DNA of 64,000 nucleotides from Hymenobacter nivis (GCF_003149515.1 NZ_CP029145.1:2604001-2668000), one strand, 5' to 3'. Positions 50,914-60,435 are shown, counted from the stretch's first letter. The notes: generated by a model not told the origin, from the sequence alone. A program made the numbers and translations.

Positions 50914-53900
50914 CTACTGCGCAATACTCAACCGTTGCCCAGCCGAATTGGCCCCGAATTCGGGTGCGTACAGGCACTGCACCTGGCTCAGGCCACCCGA
51001 GAAATTGCCGGCCTGGCTGGCCCGCAGCCGGTACTCAAACACGTGCGTACCGCGCGGCACTTCGCTCAGAAAAAAGTTGGTGGCCGCGTCGCGCGGGCTC
51101 TCGTAGTAGCCCAGGCCGTTCTGGTAGCGGTAGCCGCTGAGCTGGCCGATGGGCTCCAGGCCGGCGGCGCGCTGGTCTTTGAGGTGCACGTACTCCAGGG
51201 CCCTGTCGGTGCGCAGCACGAGGCGCACCACCAAGGCGTCGCCCACTTTGAGGGGCGTGGCGGCGGTCAGCTTTTCGAGCACGGGGCCCCCGGCGGTGCG
51301 GGTTTCGCGGTAGAGCTGGCGCTCCAGGCTGAGGGGCGTGGCGGCGGGCGTAATCTTGTCAATGTCCTCAAAATACTGCCAATACAACGCTCCCCAGGCC
51401 ACGCCCGCGTCGGGCTTGGTGATGGTGACTTTGCCCTGCGCGGGCAGGATTTCGGCCGCCGGCCAGCTGGTTTTGAAGTAGCCGGTACCGGCCTGGGCGG
51501 CGTCGGGCCGCACGGGCTGGGCCCCCACACTGATTTGCAGCGGCTGCGGGGCGGCCAGCCAGTCGGAGCCGCGCAGCAGCAGGGCGTAGCAGGCGTCGGC
51601 GGTGGCGCGGGTGCTGGGCCAGTTGTGGGTTTGCTTCTGGGTAAGCAGCCAGAGCTTCATTTCATCCACCGATTTCTGATCGTTTTTCACTTCGTCGAAG
51701 GCTTCGATGAGCGTGGCCTGGGTTTCGGTGGGGGCCTCGCGCCAGTAGTAGCCGCCGGTCACTTCCTTCCAATACATGCCCAGGGCGGACGAGTGCAGGG
51801 CGTTTTCGGCCAGGGCGCGCAGGATTTGCTGGGCCGCTGGGGCCCCCTTGCTTTCCCGAAACAGCGCCAGGGCCACCTGGGCTTGCAGGTAGCGCGTCTG
51901 GCCCGGCCAGAACTGGGCGGCCTGCCCGCGGTAATAGGCGTATGCGAGCGCCGCAGCCTTGGCCACGGGCTGGCCGGGCCAGAAGCTGCGGGCGTACAGG
52001 GCCTGGATTTGCAAGTCGCCGAGGTGGTTGTCAGCCAGCTTCGCAGCCTTTTGGCGGCGCAACTCGGCATAGTCGCGGGCGGTGGCGGCGTCGAGGTAGC
52101 GTAGGGCGTTTTGCAGGATGGAACGGGCGGCAGCATTTTGGCTAGCGTCCAGGGCCCCCAGCTTTTTCAGCTTGCCGAAGCCGGCCACGATGAGCTGGGT
52201 GAGGTAGCGGTCGGCGGGCATTTTCTCGAACCACGGAAACGCGCCGTCGGGCCGCTGCATGGCCTGGAGCTTGGCCAGGGCGCGGGTGGTTTCGGTGCGC
52301 AGCCGCACGGTATCAAACAGGGTGGTGAGGCGGCCCAGGCGCTCGGTTTCGCCCTGCGCGTCGCGCACCCAGGGGGTTTCTTGCAGCAGCAGGTTTTTCA
52401 GCTCCTGGTTTTGGCTGAGCTTGCTTTCCAGGGCGTTGCGCTGGGCAGCGGTGCCGCTCTGGGCCTGGCGCGTCCACTCGGCCAGCACGGTTTTGAAGCG
52501 CGGGTTGGACCGCAGGATTTGGGCCGCCAACACGTTGGCGTACAGCCGGTCGAAGACCTGCTCGGAGCACTCGTAGGGGTACTCCATCAGGTAGGGCAGG
52601 CTCTGCACGGCGTACCAGGCGGGGTTGGCTGTCATTTCCAGCGTGAGGGAGTAGTTGCGCCGCGTAGGCGAGGCGGTGCTGGTCAGCTTCTTCAGCTCGA
52701 AGATGCGGGTGCCGGGGCCCACAATGGGCAGCGGCAGGCTCTCGGTGACGAGGATGCGGTTGGGCAGCACGGGCAGCGTGTTTTCCTCGCCGTCGGAGTA
52801 AGTTGTGAGTTGTGAGTTGCGAGTTGCGAGTTTTTTGGTGCGCTTGGCTTTTTTGCCGGTTAAATGCTCACTGTCAACTGTTGACTGCGTTTCCGCTACT
52901 ACCCGGTACGTCACGGCCACCGGCGCGAAATCGGCGGGCAAGCGCAATTCCCAGCCCAGCGCGGCGCTTTGGTGGGCCCCAGCGGCCACCGCTTGTTGCG
53001 CGGGGCCCCGCAGCAGCTGGGCGGTGAGGTCCTGGCCGGTGGCGGCGTCGAGCAGGAAGAGCTGGGCCGTGCCGCTGGTGGCGTGGTCGGTCAGGTTCGA
53101 GAACTTGGCGGGGAAGGTGAACGTGTCACCCTGGCGCAGGAAGCGCGGGGCGTTGGGCGTAATCTGGATTTCCTTTTGGGTGACAAGCTGCCGGGCCAGC
53201 TGGCCCGCGCGCAGGCTGCGGTCGTGGGCCAGGGCCAGCAGCTGCCAGCGCGTCACGGCCTCCGGCATCTGGAATTCGAGCACCGCGTCGCCGTTTTTAT
53301 CGGTGCGCAGGGCCGGCTCCCACAGGGCCGTTTCGCGGAAATCGGTGCGGGTGGGCACGGCGGAGAGGTCGGGGGCGGGGGGCGGGCGCTTAACGGTACT
53401 CACGGAACCAGTTAGTTCAGAACGTTTTTGCGTCCCGTAACCCACTACCACCATTTCGTTCAACGCTTGGCTATCAGCCATCATCGGGACTGCGGCAGCG
53501 ACGCTTGAAATTCCTCGTATCCTGATGTTTACCCCACCGACGGGGGGCCCGCGCCGTATTTGCACCCCAGACACCCGTCCCATCAGTCTGCTTTCAACCG
53601 ATGAGTCCCAGGTGTTGAGCACTGGATAATCCACGTTTAAGGATTCGGCTCCATTATCTAGTTCTGCAAACGGATTAGAATTCAATTCTCCAAAATTTCC
53701 CTGCCACCCAAAATGTGGCGGGTAATACTGGCCACCAAAATTCAGCCCCTGAAACCTATGCTGCCGGAACACGTCCAGGCTCTGGTCGTAGAGTGTCGCC
53801 AGCAACTCGGCATCGGCCGCTTGGCCGTTGGCTTGGTGTATGGCGATGCGCCAGGTTTCTTTCTGCCCGGGCTGGAGCTTGTCGCGGAAGGTGCTGATGG

Positions 53901-56900
53901 CGAGCTGCAACGGCTGCGGCTTCTCTGCCACTTGCACCGTGGCATCGTGGCGGTATAGGCGGTTGGCGCGCACCTGCGTGGTGTGGATGTACAGGGGCCC
54001 CGGGGCCCCGGCGGGGCCGCTTTCCACGGCTACGCGGCGCTGCTCCCCGGCGCGCAGCGTGAGCCACTCCTGGCGCAGGAGCTGGCCGCCGCGCTCCACT
54101 TCCAGCAGGATGCGGGCCTCGGCCTCGCTGCTACCCAGCAGGATGGCGGTGGCCTGGCCGGGGGCCACGGTGTCGGCCAGCGCCACAAACCAGTCGGGCG
54201 TGGCGAAGGGCACGGTGGGGGCCCCGGCGTCGTAGAGCGTGAAGTCGTGCTGAGCCCGCGCCGAATCGGCCCCAGCAGCCCGGGCTTCGAGGCGGTAGCG
54301 GCCGGTGGGTAGGGCCCCCAGAGCGGCGCTCAGGCCGAGGGCGGGGCTGGCCTTGGTGTCGAAAGCGAGGGTTTTGACCAACTCCGGCGCGGCTTCGTTA
54401 TCGGGCGTTTCGGGCGCGGGGCCGGGCACGCCGGCCGGGTTGGGGCGGTAGCGCAGGGCCAGCAGGCGCAGCGTGCCGGCGGCGGGCAGCGGCTCGCCGG
54501 TGGCGTTGGTGCCCAGCAGCCGGAAGGTGGGCAGGTGCTGCTTATCGGCCAGGTCGGGGCCCGTAATGCTGAGGCTAAGTGGATTGCGGCCGATGGGGAA
54601 GCCGCGGGTGGCGCTGCGGGTTTCACCGGCCGCGTCGGTCACGTCGGCGGTTACCTCGAATAAATAGCCCGGCTCCCAGCCGCGCCGGCCGGCCCGCGGG
54701 GCCCCCAGCGGCGGCGTGAACGTGACGCTGAAGCGGCCATCGGCGTCGGTGGTGGCGGTGCCGTGGGCAATTTCCTGGTTGCCACCGCGGTTGGGCGGGT
54801 ACATACCGCGCCCAAAACCGGAATCGAACAGCGCGTACAGCTCGCGGCGCGTGACGCGGTACTGCACCGTGGCCCCGTCGGTGGCCGGCCCGGCGTAGGC
54901 GCGGGCCCGGCCGCTCACGGCCAGCGGCTGGCCCAGCTGCGGCCGGCCGGGCACCGAATCGAGCTGCACGTAGAAGGTGGGCCGCTTGTAGTCCTCCACG
55001 GCAAAAGCCAATTCGCCGTCGTCCGCGCTCAGCTTGAATTCGCCGTTCAGCAAGCCCGCCGGCAGCACAAAAGAGCCGTTGAACGAGCCAAAGTCGTTGG
55101 TTACGAAGCTGAGCTCCTGCACGGTGTCGCCGTTCACGTCTTCCAATTCCACGTCCTGCTTTTCCTTGGTCAGCAGGCGCGATTTTCCGTCCCGGTTTTC
55201 TACCAGAATGCCCTTAAAGTACACCGTCTGCCCCGGCCGGTAAATGGCGCGGTCGGTGAAGAGGAAGCACTTGGTTTCAGGATTATCCTCTTGGTTGTCA
55301 TTGTTATAGTAGCCGCCCAGGTTATTCACCGCCAGCGTATCGCGGCCCCGCCAAACCTGGGCCCCGGCCACTTGCTCGTCCGGCCGTTGCGGGGTGTTGG
55401 TGGTGGCCGGCGGCAGCTCGGCGATGCCGATGGCGGCCGTTTGCTGCACGGCGCTCAGGCGCGTCACCTGCTTGCGGCTGGCTTGGTCGTAGTGCCGGTA
55501 CGCGGCCTGCGCCGATACCCCGGCCAGCGGCTGCCCACCCTGCCGATCCAGCACCAGCAACTGCGGGGCCCCGGTGCCGGGCCGGTGGCGGCTCACGGCG
55601 CTCAGCGCGCTGGCACCCAGCGCGGCGTAGCTGGTGGCCGCTCCGACCTGGGGCTGGGCGGGGTCGGTGCTTTGGGTGCTGACGATGACCAGGTAGTAGC
55701 CCACCGGCAATACTGGGCCGGCCGCCGCTAGCTTTTGCGCCTTGTAATCAAGCGGATGCGCGGGTACCGGCACGGCCCAGGTGGCCGCGGGCGCGGCCTT
55801 CAGGGCCCGGGCAAACCGCTGAGGCATGGGTTTTTGCCGGGCCTGGTAGTCGTTGAAGCTCGTCCACTCCCTCAGCGAAATGCGGTAGGCCCAGGCGTGC
55901 AGCTCCGTCACGTTGCGGACCGTCACATCCAGCCGCCAGGACTGGCCGGGCACCACAATTTCGGCGGCGGAAAAGGTCAGCTCCGGCCGCTCAATTCCGG
56001 CGCGTAGAGCCCGGGCCCGCGCCGCGCCGCGTGACTTGGGGAACTGTGCTTCGGCCGTACGAGCCAGGGCTACGGCGGCCACCGGGGTGCTATCGCGCGC
56101 GGCTTCGGCCTGGCGGGCGATGAACTCGGTGCTGAGGGGCAGGGCTTTATATGTCTCAGCAAGGCGAGCCAGGGCGGGCGCATACTGGCCGGCGAGGTCG
56201 GTGTTTTGGGTGAGGGTGCGCAGGTAGTCGAGGCGCTGCAAGTCCACATCGGCCAGGGCCCCGGGGTTGGCGGCGGCCAGCGGCAGGCGGGCGGCGGTGA
56301 GGCGCTGCAACAGGCGCAGCGCCAGCAGCGGACCGTTCAGCGAATCGGCGGCCGGGGCCCCCAGCTTTAGCGCGGCAAACTCCGCGGCGCTGCCGAACAG
56401 CTTGGGGTCAGTTACTTGAAACTGCTGCTCGGGCCGGGAGATGTACAGCTCCTGGTTCTGGAGGCCGGCGATGGCGCGCTGGGCCAGCAGGTCGTAGAGG
56501 GTGGGGCGCAGGGCCCGGCCCTCGGCGTCGCCGCCCGTGGCCAGGTCGCCAAGGTCGGTCAATGTGGTTTTGAGCTGCCGCTCGGGCTCGTCTTCTACCG
56601 ATTGGAAGTAGTGCCGCACGATGGCCGCCCCGAGCCGGCCGGCGTCCCAGGTAGCGAGGGCAGTACCGCCGTCGGCCGCACCGGGCGTGGCGCCATCGGC
56701 GGTGGGCAGGGCTCCGGCCGTGCGCTGGTACAGCTGGTAACGGTGCTGGTTGTAATAGTCGGCATACAGGCCGGCCAGCAACGAATGCAGGATGGGCCGG
56801 GCCGGGAACTGGGCCGTTTTCACGTCGGCCTCCAGCAGGGCAATGGCCTTTTCATCGGCGTCGTTTTCCTTGTTCTCCAGCAGCCGGATTTTATAGAGCA

Positions 56901-57111
56901 GGGCCCTAACATAGGCCGGGGCATTGTTTTCGCGCCGGGCCTGCTGGTAGATGTTTTCTATCAGCGGCGCGGCGGTGGCGGTCTGCTCCTTTTGCAGAAG
57001 GGCGTCGATTTTTTTCCACTGCGCGGGGTACGGCGTACCGGGGCCCGGCGCGGCGCGGTCGGCGAAAAAGGTCATCAGCAACAGCAGGAAAACAAGTAGG
57101 AACGGGCGCAT
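50914..57111 (-). CDS. Alpha-2-macroglobulin-like giant protein with SusC-plug-like insert
   Basis: 2065 residues. ATG at 57111 with a hydrophobic start (MRPFLLVFLLLLMTFFADR). MG-type beta domains fill the middle (FLFTDRAIYRPGQTVYFKG is the classic MG2 sequence). The bait/A2M region ETALWEPALRTDKNGDAVLEF is followed by a thioester-type motif YECSEQ (about 1511-1516), and an alpha-helical thioester domain with a C-terminal receptor-like domain. About residues 1176-1240 hold SusC plug-like pieces: GRVSGVQI, NIRIRGISS, then NEMVVVGYGTQKRSELTG, in reverse order to SusC. A repeat-derived stretch KKLATRNSQLTTY sits just before SDGEENTLPVLPN. Such proteins trap proteases in the periplasm; no penicillin-binding partner gene is adjacent. 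Confidence 0.9.
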   Translation of the reverse strand: MRPFLLVFLLLLMTFFADRAAPGPGTPYPAQWKKIDALLQKEQTATAAPLIENIYQQARRENNAPAYVRALLYKIRLLENKENDADEKAIALLEADVKTAQFPARPILHSLLAGLYADYYNQHRYQLYQRTAGALPTADGATPGAADGGTALATWDAGRLGAAIVRHYFQSVEDEPERQLKTTLTDLGDLATGGDAEGRALRPTLYDLLAQRAIAGLQNQELYISRPEQQFQVTDPKLFGSAAEFAALKLGAPAADSLNGPLLALRLLQRLTAARLPLAAANPGALADVDLQRLDYLRTLTQNTDLAGQYAPALARLAETYKALPLSTEFIARQAEAARDSTPVAAVALARTAEAQFPKSRGAARARALRAGIERPELTFSAAEIVVPGQSWRLDVTVRNVTELHAWAYRISLREWTSFNDYQARQKPMPQRFARALKAAPAATWAVPVPAHPLDYKAQKLAAAGPVLPVGYYLVIVSTQSTDPAQPQVGAATSYAALGASALSAVSRHRPGTGAPQLLVLDRQGGQPLAGVSAQAAYRHYDQASRKQVTRLSAVQQTAAIGIAELPPATTNTPQRPDEQVAGAQVWRGRDTLAVNNLGGYYNNDNQEDNPETKCFLFTDRAIYRPGQTVYFKGILVENRDGKSRLLTKEKQDVELEDVNGDTVQELSFVTNDFGSFNGSFVLPAGLLNGEFKLSADDGELAFAVEDYKRPTFYVQLDSVPGRPQLGQPLAVSGRARAYAGPATDGATVQYRVTRRELYALFDSGFGRGMYPPNRGGNQEIAHGTATTDADGRFSVTFTPPLGAPRAGRRGWEPGYLFEVTADVTDAAGETRSATRGFPIGRNPLSLSITGPDLADKQHLPTFRLLGTNATGEPLPAAGTLRLLALRYRPNPAGVPGPAPETPDNEAAPELVKTLAFDTKASPALGLSAALGALPTGRYRLEARAAGADSARAQHDFTLYDAGAPTVPFATPDWFVALADTVAPGQATAILLGSSEAEARILLEVERGGQLLRQEWLTLRAGEQRRVAVESGPAGAPGPLYIHTTQVRANRLYRHDATVQVAEKPQPLQLAISTFRDKLQPGQKETWRIAIHQANGQAADAELLATLYDQSLDVFRQHRFQGLNFGGQYYPPHFGWQGNFGELNSNPFAELDNGAESLNVDYPVLNTWDSSVESRLMGRVSGVQIRRGPPVGGVNIRIRGISSVAAAVPMMADSQALNEMVVVGYGTQKRSELTGSVSTVKRPPPAPDLSAVPTRTDFRETALWEPALRTDKNGDAVLEFQMPEAVTRWQLLALAHDRSLRAGQLARQLVTQKEIQITPNAPRFLRQGDTFTFPAKFSNLTDHATSGTAQLFLLDAATGQDLTAQLLRGPAQQAVAAGAHQSAALGWELRLPADFAPVAVTYRVVAETQSTVDSEHLTGKKAKRTKKLATRNSQLTTYSDGEENTLPVLPNRILVTESLPLPIVGPGTRIFELKKLTSTASPTRRNYSLTLEMTANPAWYAVQSLPYLMEYPYECSEQVFDRLYANVLAAQILRSNPRFKTVLAEWTRQAQSGTAAQRNALESKLSQNQELKNLLLQETPWVRDAQGETERLGRLTTLFDTVRLRTETTRALAKLQAMQRPDGAFPWFEKMPADRYLTQLIVAGFGKLKKLGALDASQNAAARSILQNALRYLDAATARDYAELRRQKAAKLADNHLGDLQIQALYARSFWPGQPVAKAAALAYAYYRGQAAQFWPGQTRYLQAQVALALFRESKGAPAAQQILRALAENALHSSALGMYWKEVTGGYYWREAPTETQATLIEAFDEVKNDQKSVDEMKLWLLTQKQTHNWPSTRATADACYALLLRGSDWLAAPQPLQISVGAQPVRPDAAQAGTGYFKTSWPAAEILPAQGKVTITKPDAGVAWGALYWQYFEDIDKITPAATPLSLERQLYRETRTAGGPVLEKLTAATPLKVGDALVVRLVLRTDRALEYVHLKDQRAAGLEPIGQLSGYRYQNGLGYYESPRDAATNFFLSEVPRGTHVFEYRLRASQAGNFSGGLSQVQCLYAPEFGANSAGQRLSIAQ

Positions 57112-57200
57112 AAGCAGCAACGGAAGGAAGGGTTGAGGCCCTAAAGATGCCGTACCCTACCACATTCCACACAAGCCGCGCAATTAATTGCGGCCGCACC

Positions 57201-57281
57201 GGTAGCGTAGGCGCTGCAAGTCCGTGGCTCGCGCTTCACCTGGCCAATTGACAACGATTGCCGGGCAGCGCGACGCTACAG
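57201..57281. repeat. Palindromic repeat, family D, worn copy 3
   Basis: GTAGCGTAGGCGCTGCAAGT and GACGCTACAG ends with an interior GTCCGTGGCTCGCGCTTCAC that matches the GTCCGCGGCTCTCGCTTCGT of copy 1 (complement). More diverged than copies 1 and 2. Confidence 0.65.
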
Positions 57282-57311
57282 CAGTTTGCAGCCCGTGCGG
57301 AAGGCATGTAG

Positions 57312-57365
57312 AACGGAGTGGCACTCCGTTTCCGTGCGAACGCCAAACGGAGTGGCACTCCGTTT
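57312..57365. repeat. Direct pair of a 20-bp palindrome
   Basis: AACGGAGTGGCACTCCGTTT occurs at 57312-57331 and again at 57346-57365. Each copy is itself a 9-bp inverted repeat, and the two could also form one larger stem. Confidence 0.9.
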
Positions 57366-57466
57366 GACAGCGCTAAGTATACTGGCTTGGAAACCGCTTT
57401 GAAGTCGACGTTACGTTTTGATGGTTCAACCGCACGGACTCGCAGCGGCCACGCTACGCCGTTTAC

Positions 57467-58054
57467 TTACGAGGCCATGGGCAGCCCGGCCAGCACGCGC
57501 TCGGCCTGGCCGGCATGGCGCTGCAAGTGCACCACGAGGTATTCGAGCTGGTCTGCCAAGCGTAGGCACAGCAGGGGAAATTGCGGGTTGGGGATACGTA
57601 CCGCGTTGGCGTTCACTTGGCGGGCGCGCAGCACCAAGCTCAGTAGCTCGTCGAGCTGGCGGCTGTACACCTCCGTGACGGTGCGGGTGAGGCGGGTGCC
57701 GGTGGGGGCGTAGCGCTGGGGCGTCGTGCGGGGTTTTTCGGCGGCGGGCACGCGCAGGCTGGCCACCAGGCGGGCGCCCAGCAAGCCGGGCTTCACGGTG
57801 GGCGCGGGCTGGCTGCCGCGTTCCTGGGCCCGGCGCAGGCGGGCGCCGATGGCGGGCAGAAAGTAGCCGCCCACGATGTTGAGGTGCTCCAGGCATTCGC
57901 CCACGCTCCAGGGCCCCGGGCCCGGGCCGGGGCGGCGGTTCAGTACCTCGGGCCCCAGCGGGCGGAACCGACTCTGCGCCTGCACCCGCAGCACCAACAG
58001 GACGTTGGTAAGGTCGTCGAAGAAATCGGAGGTGGCACGGGGGGGCGCGGGCAT
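57467..58054 (-). CDS. DinB-like four-helix protein
   Basis: 195 residues. DDLTNVLLVLRVQAQSRF opens helix 1; WSVGECLEHLNIVGGYFLPA has the His-containing helix 2; TVTEVYSRQLDELLSLVLRA and LRLADQLEYLVVHLQRHAGQ (His pair LVVHLQRH) follow. The three His positions fit the metal site of the DinB_2 superfamily, small metal-dependent transferases or hydrolases such as bacillithiol transferases. The substrate is unknown. It stands alone. Confidence 0.8.
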   Translation of the reverse strand: MPAPPRATSDFFDDLTNVLLVLRVQAQSRFRPLGPEVLNRRPGPGPGPWSVGECLEHLNIVGGYFLPAIGARLRRAQERGSQPAPTVKPGLLGARLVASLRVPAAEKPRTTPQRYAPTGTRLTRTVTEVYSRQLDELLSLVLRARQVNANAVRIPNPQFPLLCLRLADQLEYLVVHLQRHAGQAERVLAGLPMAS

Positions 58055-58236
58055 ACGCAGGAAGACGCTTACAGGAATGCAATATTACAGCGAGCCACCC
58101 GATTCGGTTCGGCAGGGCCCCACTGCTCTTTGCCGGGGGGCCTCCGCCCCAGGCAACGGCCCGGCCGCGCAGCGGGGCCCCCACGCGCCAGCGGCCGGGA
58201 AGCATGTTGCGGTGAGTTTGGCGGCAAAAGGGGGGA

Positions 58237-59484
58237 TTACTTCTCGTCGCCTTCGGCGCGGCCAGCGTTGGGCTTCGGCGCCGTGTCAGCCTGTTCGTCG
58301 GGGGTGCCGGCGGGGCGGAAGGCCTTCTGGGCAGCGGGGCCGCTGTTTTGGGCGTCGCGCTCCTGCTGCGTGTAGTCGCCCTTAGCCGGCGAGCCGCCGG
58401 TGGCGCCGGGCTGCCCGGCAGCGTACTGGTCATCGTAAGAACCACCTTTCGAGCCGAAGCCCTCGCGCATGGCTTGCTCAGCCGCGTTGGGGCCCTTACC
58501 GAAACCGCTGCGGTCGTCGCCAGTGGCGTAGTCGGGCAGGTGCGCCTCGCCCTGGCGGCCCTTATCGCCGTAGCCTTCGCCGGCAGCGTCGGGGGCGGGG
58601 GTGCCGCCCGTGGCGGGAGGCGCCGGGGCCGCGCCCGTAGCCGCCGAGCCGCCGGGGCCGTTGGCCGAGCCCTGGTTGTCGTAGCCCCCGCGCGACGAGC
58701 GGTCGTCTTCGCCCTGGTTGCGCTGGGGCACGTCGGTAGGCGCCGCCGTGGGCGTGGGGGCACCGCCGCCGAAGGCCGTGTGGCCATAGTCGGCTGCGTA
58801 GCCGGGGCCCTGGCCGGGGCCGGCGCTGTTATCGTTCTGCTGGTTGGCGCGGGCGTCGGTGCGGCCGGGCAGGTTACGGGTGTCGTGCTGGTTGCCGCGG
58901 CCGTCGGGGCCCGGCGTTTCGGGGCTCGGGGCGGGCGGCTGGGCGGCGTCGGGCGAGTTGGCGTGGATTAGCTGGTCGCGGTCTTGCACGTAGGAATTGT
59001 GCTGGGGCCCGGGCTCGCCGGGGCCCCCGTAATAGCGGTCCTCGGGCGAGTCGCGGGGCTCGTAGTCGGCCTCGCGGTTTTGATTGCCGTAGCCGCCGTG
59101 GGTATTATGATCGCCCTGGCGGCCAAACTCGCCCCGGCTGGCGTCGGCCCGCTGGTTATCGAGGCGGGCCGCGTCGCCGACCACGTCCTGGGTGGCGTTG
59201 CTGAAATTACCGCCGTAGGCGTTGGGCTGCCCGGCCGCGGCCGGGTCGCTAGGCTCGGGGTCGAGGTCGGCGGGGTCGGCCTCCTTGTTTTCCTGCTGGC
59301 CGTAGTCGTCCACGCCACCTTCGCCCACGCTCATTTCGGCGTCCACCAACTGCTCGCTCGATACCGGATGGGTGGGCGGTATGCCCGCCGGGGGCACGGG
59401 TTTCGTGGCCGTGTTGCCCGCGGGGCCACCCGGGCGGTTGCCGGCAATTTCGTTCGGTTCGGTGTTGAGGTTTTCCGTGCTCAT
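58237..59484 (-). CDS. Disordered hydrophilic Gly/Pro/Asp/Gln-rich protein
   Basis: 415 residues with no signal peptide, no TM, no cysteine and hardly any hydrophobic stretch. Composition is dominated by Gly, Pro, Ala, Asp, Asn and Gln, with motifs such as NHTHGGYGNQN-like blocks (HNTHGGYGNQNREADY), SRGGYDNQGSANG and KGGSYDDQYAAGQ. It looks fully disordered and hydrophilin-like, suggesting a stress or desiccation role by composition only. Frame use is consistent with coding (codon-position GC bias), and antisense frames here are shadows. Confidence 0.7.
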   Translation of the reverse strand: MSTENLNTEPNEIAGNRPGGPAGNTATKPVPPAGIPPTHPVSSEQLVDAEMSVGEGGVDDYGQQENKEADPADLDPEPSDPAAAGQPNAYGGNFSNATQDVVGDAARLDNQRADASRGEFGRQGDHNTHGGYGNQNREADYEPRDSPEDRYYGGPGEPGPQHNSYVQDRDQLIHANSPDAAQPPAPSPETPGPDGRGNQHDTRNLPGRTDARANQQNDNSAGPGQGPGYAADYGHTAFGGGAPTPTAAPTDVPQRNQGEDDRSSRGGYDNQGSANGPGGSAATGAAPAPPATGGTPAPDAAGEGYGDKGRQGEAHLPDYATGDDRSGFGKGPNAAEQAMREGFGSKGGSYDDQYAAGQPGATGGSPAKGDYTQQERDAQNSGPAAQKAFRPAGTPDEQADTAPKPNAGRAEGDEK

Positions 59485-59631
59485 GGGCGAAGAGATTAAG
59501 GAGGAAGAAAGCCCCGGGGGGGCCTAAACTATACGCGCCCCCCGGGCCACGGTTGGGGCCCGGCGCGGCGGGTTGCGGGCGGGGCCGTATTTTTGCCGCC
59601 ACGCTTCCCTTTTATTTTCGATTCGCTGCTT

Positions 59632-59826
59632 ATGGAAACCGGTACGGTTAAATTTTACGACGACGCCAAAGGCTTCGGCTTCATCATCCCCGACGGCACG
59701 GAGGAGGAAATTTTTGTGCATCAAACCGGCCTCATCCACGAAATTGAGGAGGGCGACCGGGTGCAGTTCAGCGTTAAAGCCGGCAAAAAGGGCCCCAACG
59801 CCGTCGAGGTGACGCGCATCGTGTAG
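59632..59826 (+). CDS. Cold-shock domain protein
   Basis: 64 residues, the size of CspA proteins. RNP1 KGFGFI (13-18) and RNP2 IFVHQ (27-31) are present, with the N-terminal METGTVKFYDDAKGFGFI typical of the Bacteroidota type. It binds single-stranded RNA/DNA. It starts after an AT-rich leader and ends in a hairpin at 59844-59881. Confidence 0.95.
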   Translation: METGTVKFYDDAKGFGFIIPDGTEEEIFVHQTGLIHEIEEGDRVQFSVKAGKKGPNAVEVTRIV

Positions 59827-59843
59827 CCCCTTTCATGCCCATT

Positions 59844-59881
59844 AAAAAGCCGGCCCCGCGCACTGCGGAACCGGCTTTTTT
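59844..59881. terminator. Terminator after the cold-shock gene
   Basis: AAAAAGCCGG ... CCGGCTTTTTT around a GC-rich loop, between the cold-shock gene and the convergent gldH. Confidence 0.85.
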
Positions 59882-59899
59882 GCATTTTGCCGCGGGCCG

Positions 59900-60415
59900 T
59901 TATTTCTTCGCAGGGGCCTGGTACTTGGCCACGCGCACGCCCACGGCCATCAGCCCGGGCAGCTGGTCCTGGCGCATGAACTGCTCCAGCGTGAGGGTGT
60001 AGTTGCCGGGCTGGGCAAAGCGCTGGCGGGGCAGGGCCAGAATCTGGTGGTCGTAGATGTCGCCGGTGCCGCTGCCGCGGGGCTCGCCGGTTTTGGGGTC
60101 CATCAGCAGCATTTGGTGCAGCAGCGGGGCCCCTACGCGGCCGCCGGGGCCCGTCAGCGTAGCCTTCACATAAAGGTTGTAAAAGGGGTACACCGAGGCG
60201 TTGCGCACGTCGAAGTATACGTCGTAGCGCGCCGCCGTATCGGCAATAGCAAACGTGAAGGCGGGCTTGCGCTGCACATCCCATGAGTTGTTGGGGAAAT
60301 CGGTATTCTCCTCAAACACGCGGTTAGGGTCGCAGCCGGCCAGGGCCAGCAGCCCCAGGGCCCCCACTAAGGCCCTGGGTCGGGCCAAAAAGCTCAAATC
60401 AAAAAAGCGAAGCAT
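59900..60415 (-). CDS. gldH: Gliding motility lipoprotein GldH
   Basis: 171 residues. Lipobox ALAGC (C28), then DPNRVFEENTDFPNNSWDVQ, the GldH hallmark, and a beta-sandwich: AARYDVYFDVRNASVYPFYN, GDIYDHQILALPRQRF, GNYTLTLEQFMRQDQLPGL. GldH is an outer-membrane-associated lipoprotein needed for gliding and type IX secretion in flavobacteria. It starts 20 bases after the ricT stop, so the two are an operon, as in other Bacteroidota. Confidence 0.92.
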   Translation of the reverse strand: MLRFFDLSFLARPRALVGALGLLALAGCDPNRVFEENTDFPNNSWDVQRKPAFTFAIADTAARYDVYFDVRNASVYPFYNLYVKATLTGPGGRVGAPLLHQMLLMDPKTGEPRGSGTGDIYDHQILALPRQRFAQPGNYTLTLEQFMRQDQLPGLMAVGVRVAKYQAPAKK

Positions 60416-60435
60416 AAGCGTTTACTGTCAAAAAC

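Larger units (their letters stand above)
57112..57466. other. Repeat-filled gap upstream of the A2M-like gene
   Basis: No gene in 355 bases. It holds a worn family D palindrome (57201-57281) and two copies of an AACGGAGTGGCACTCCGTTT palindrome (57312-57365), both listed separately. An A2M promoter should lie near 57120-57180; I see no clear box. Confidence 0.5.

Noticed and set aside
50827-52104. Plus-strand frame of 425 codons over the A2M-like gene
   Set aside because: Composition is the reverse-complement shadow of the real gene, with His/Gly/Val-rich text and no domain.
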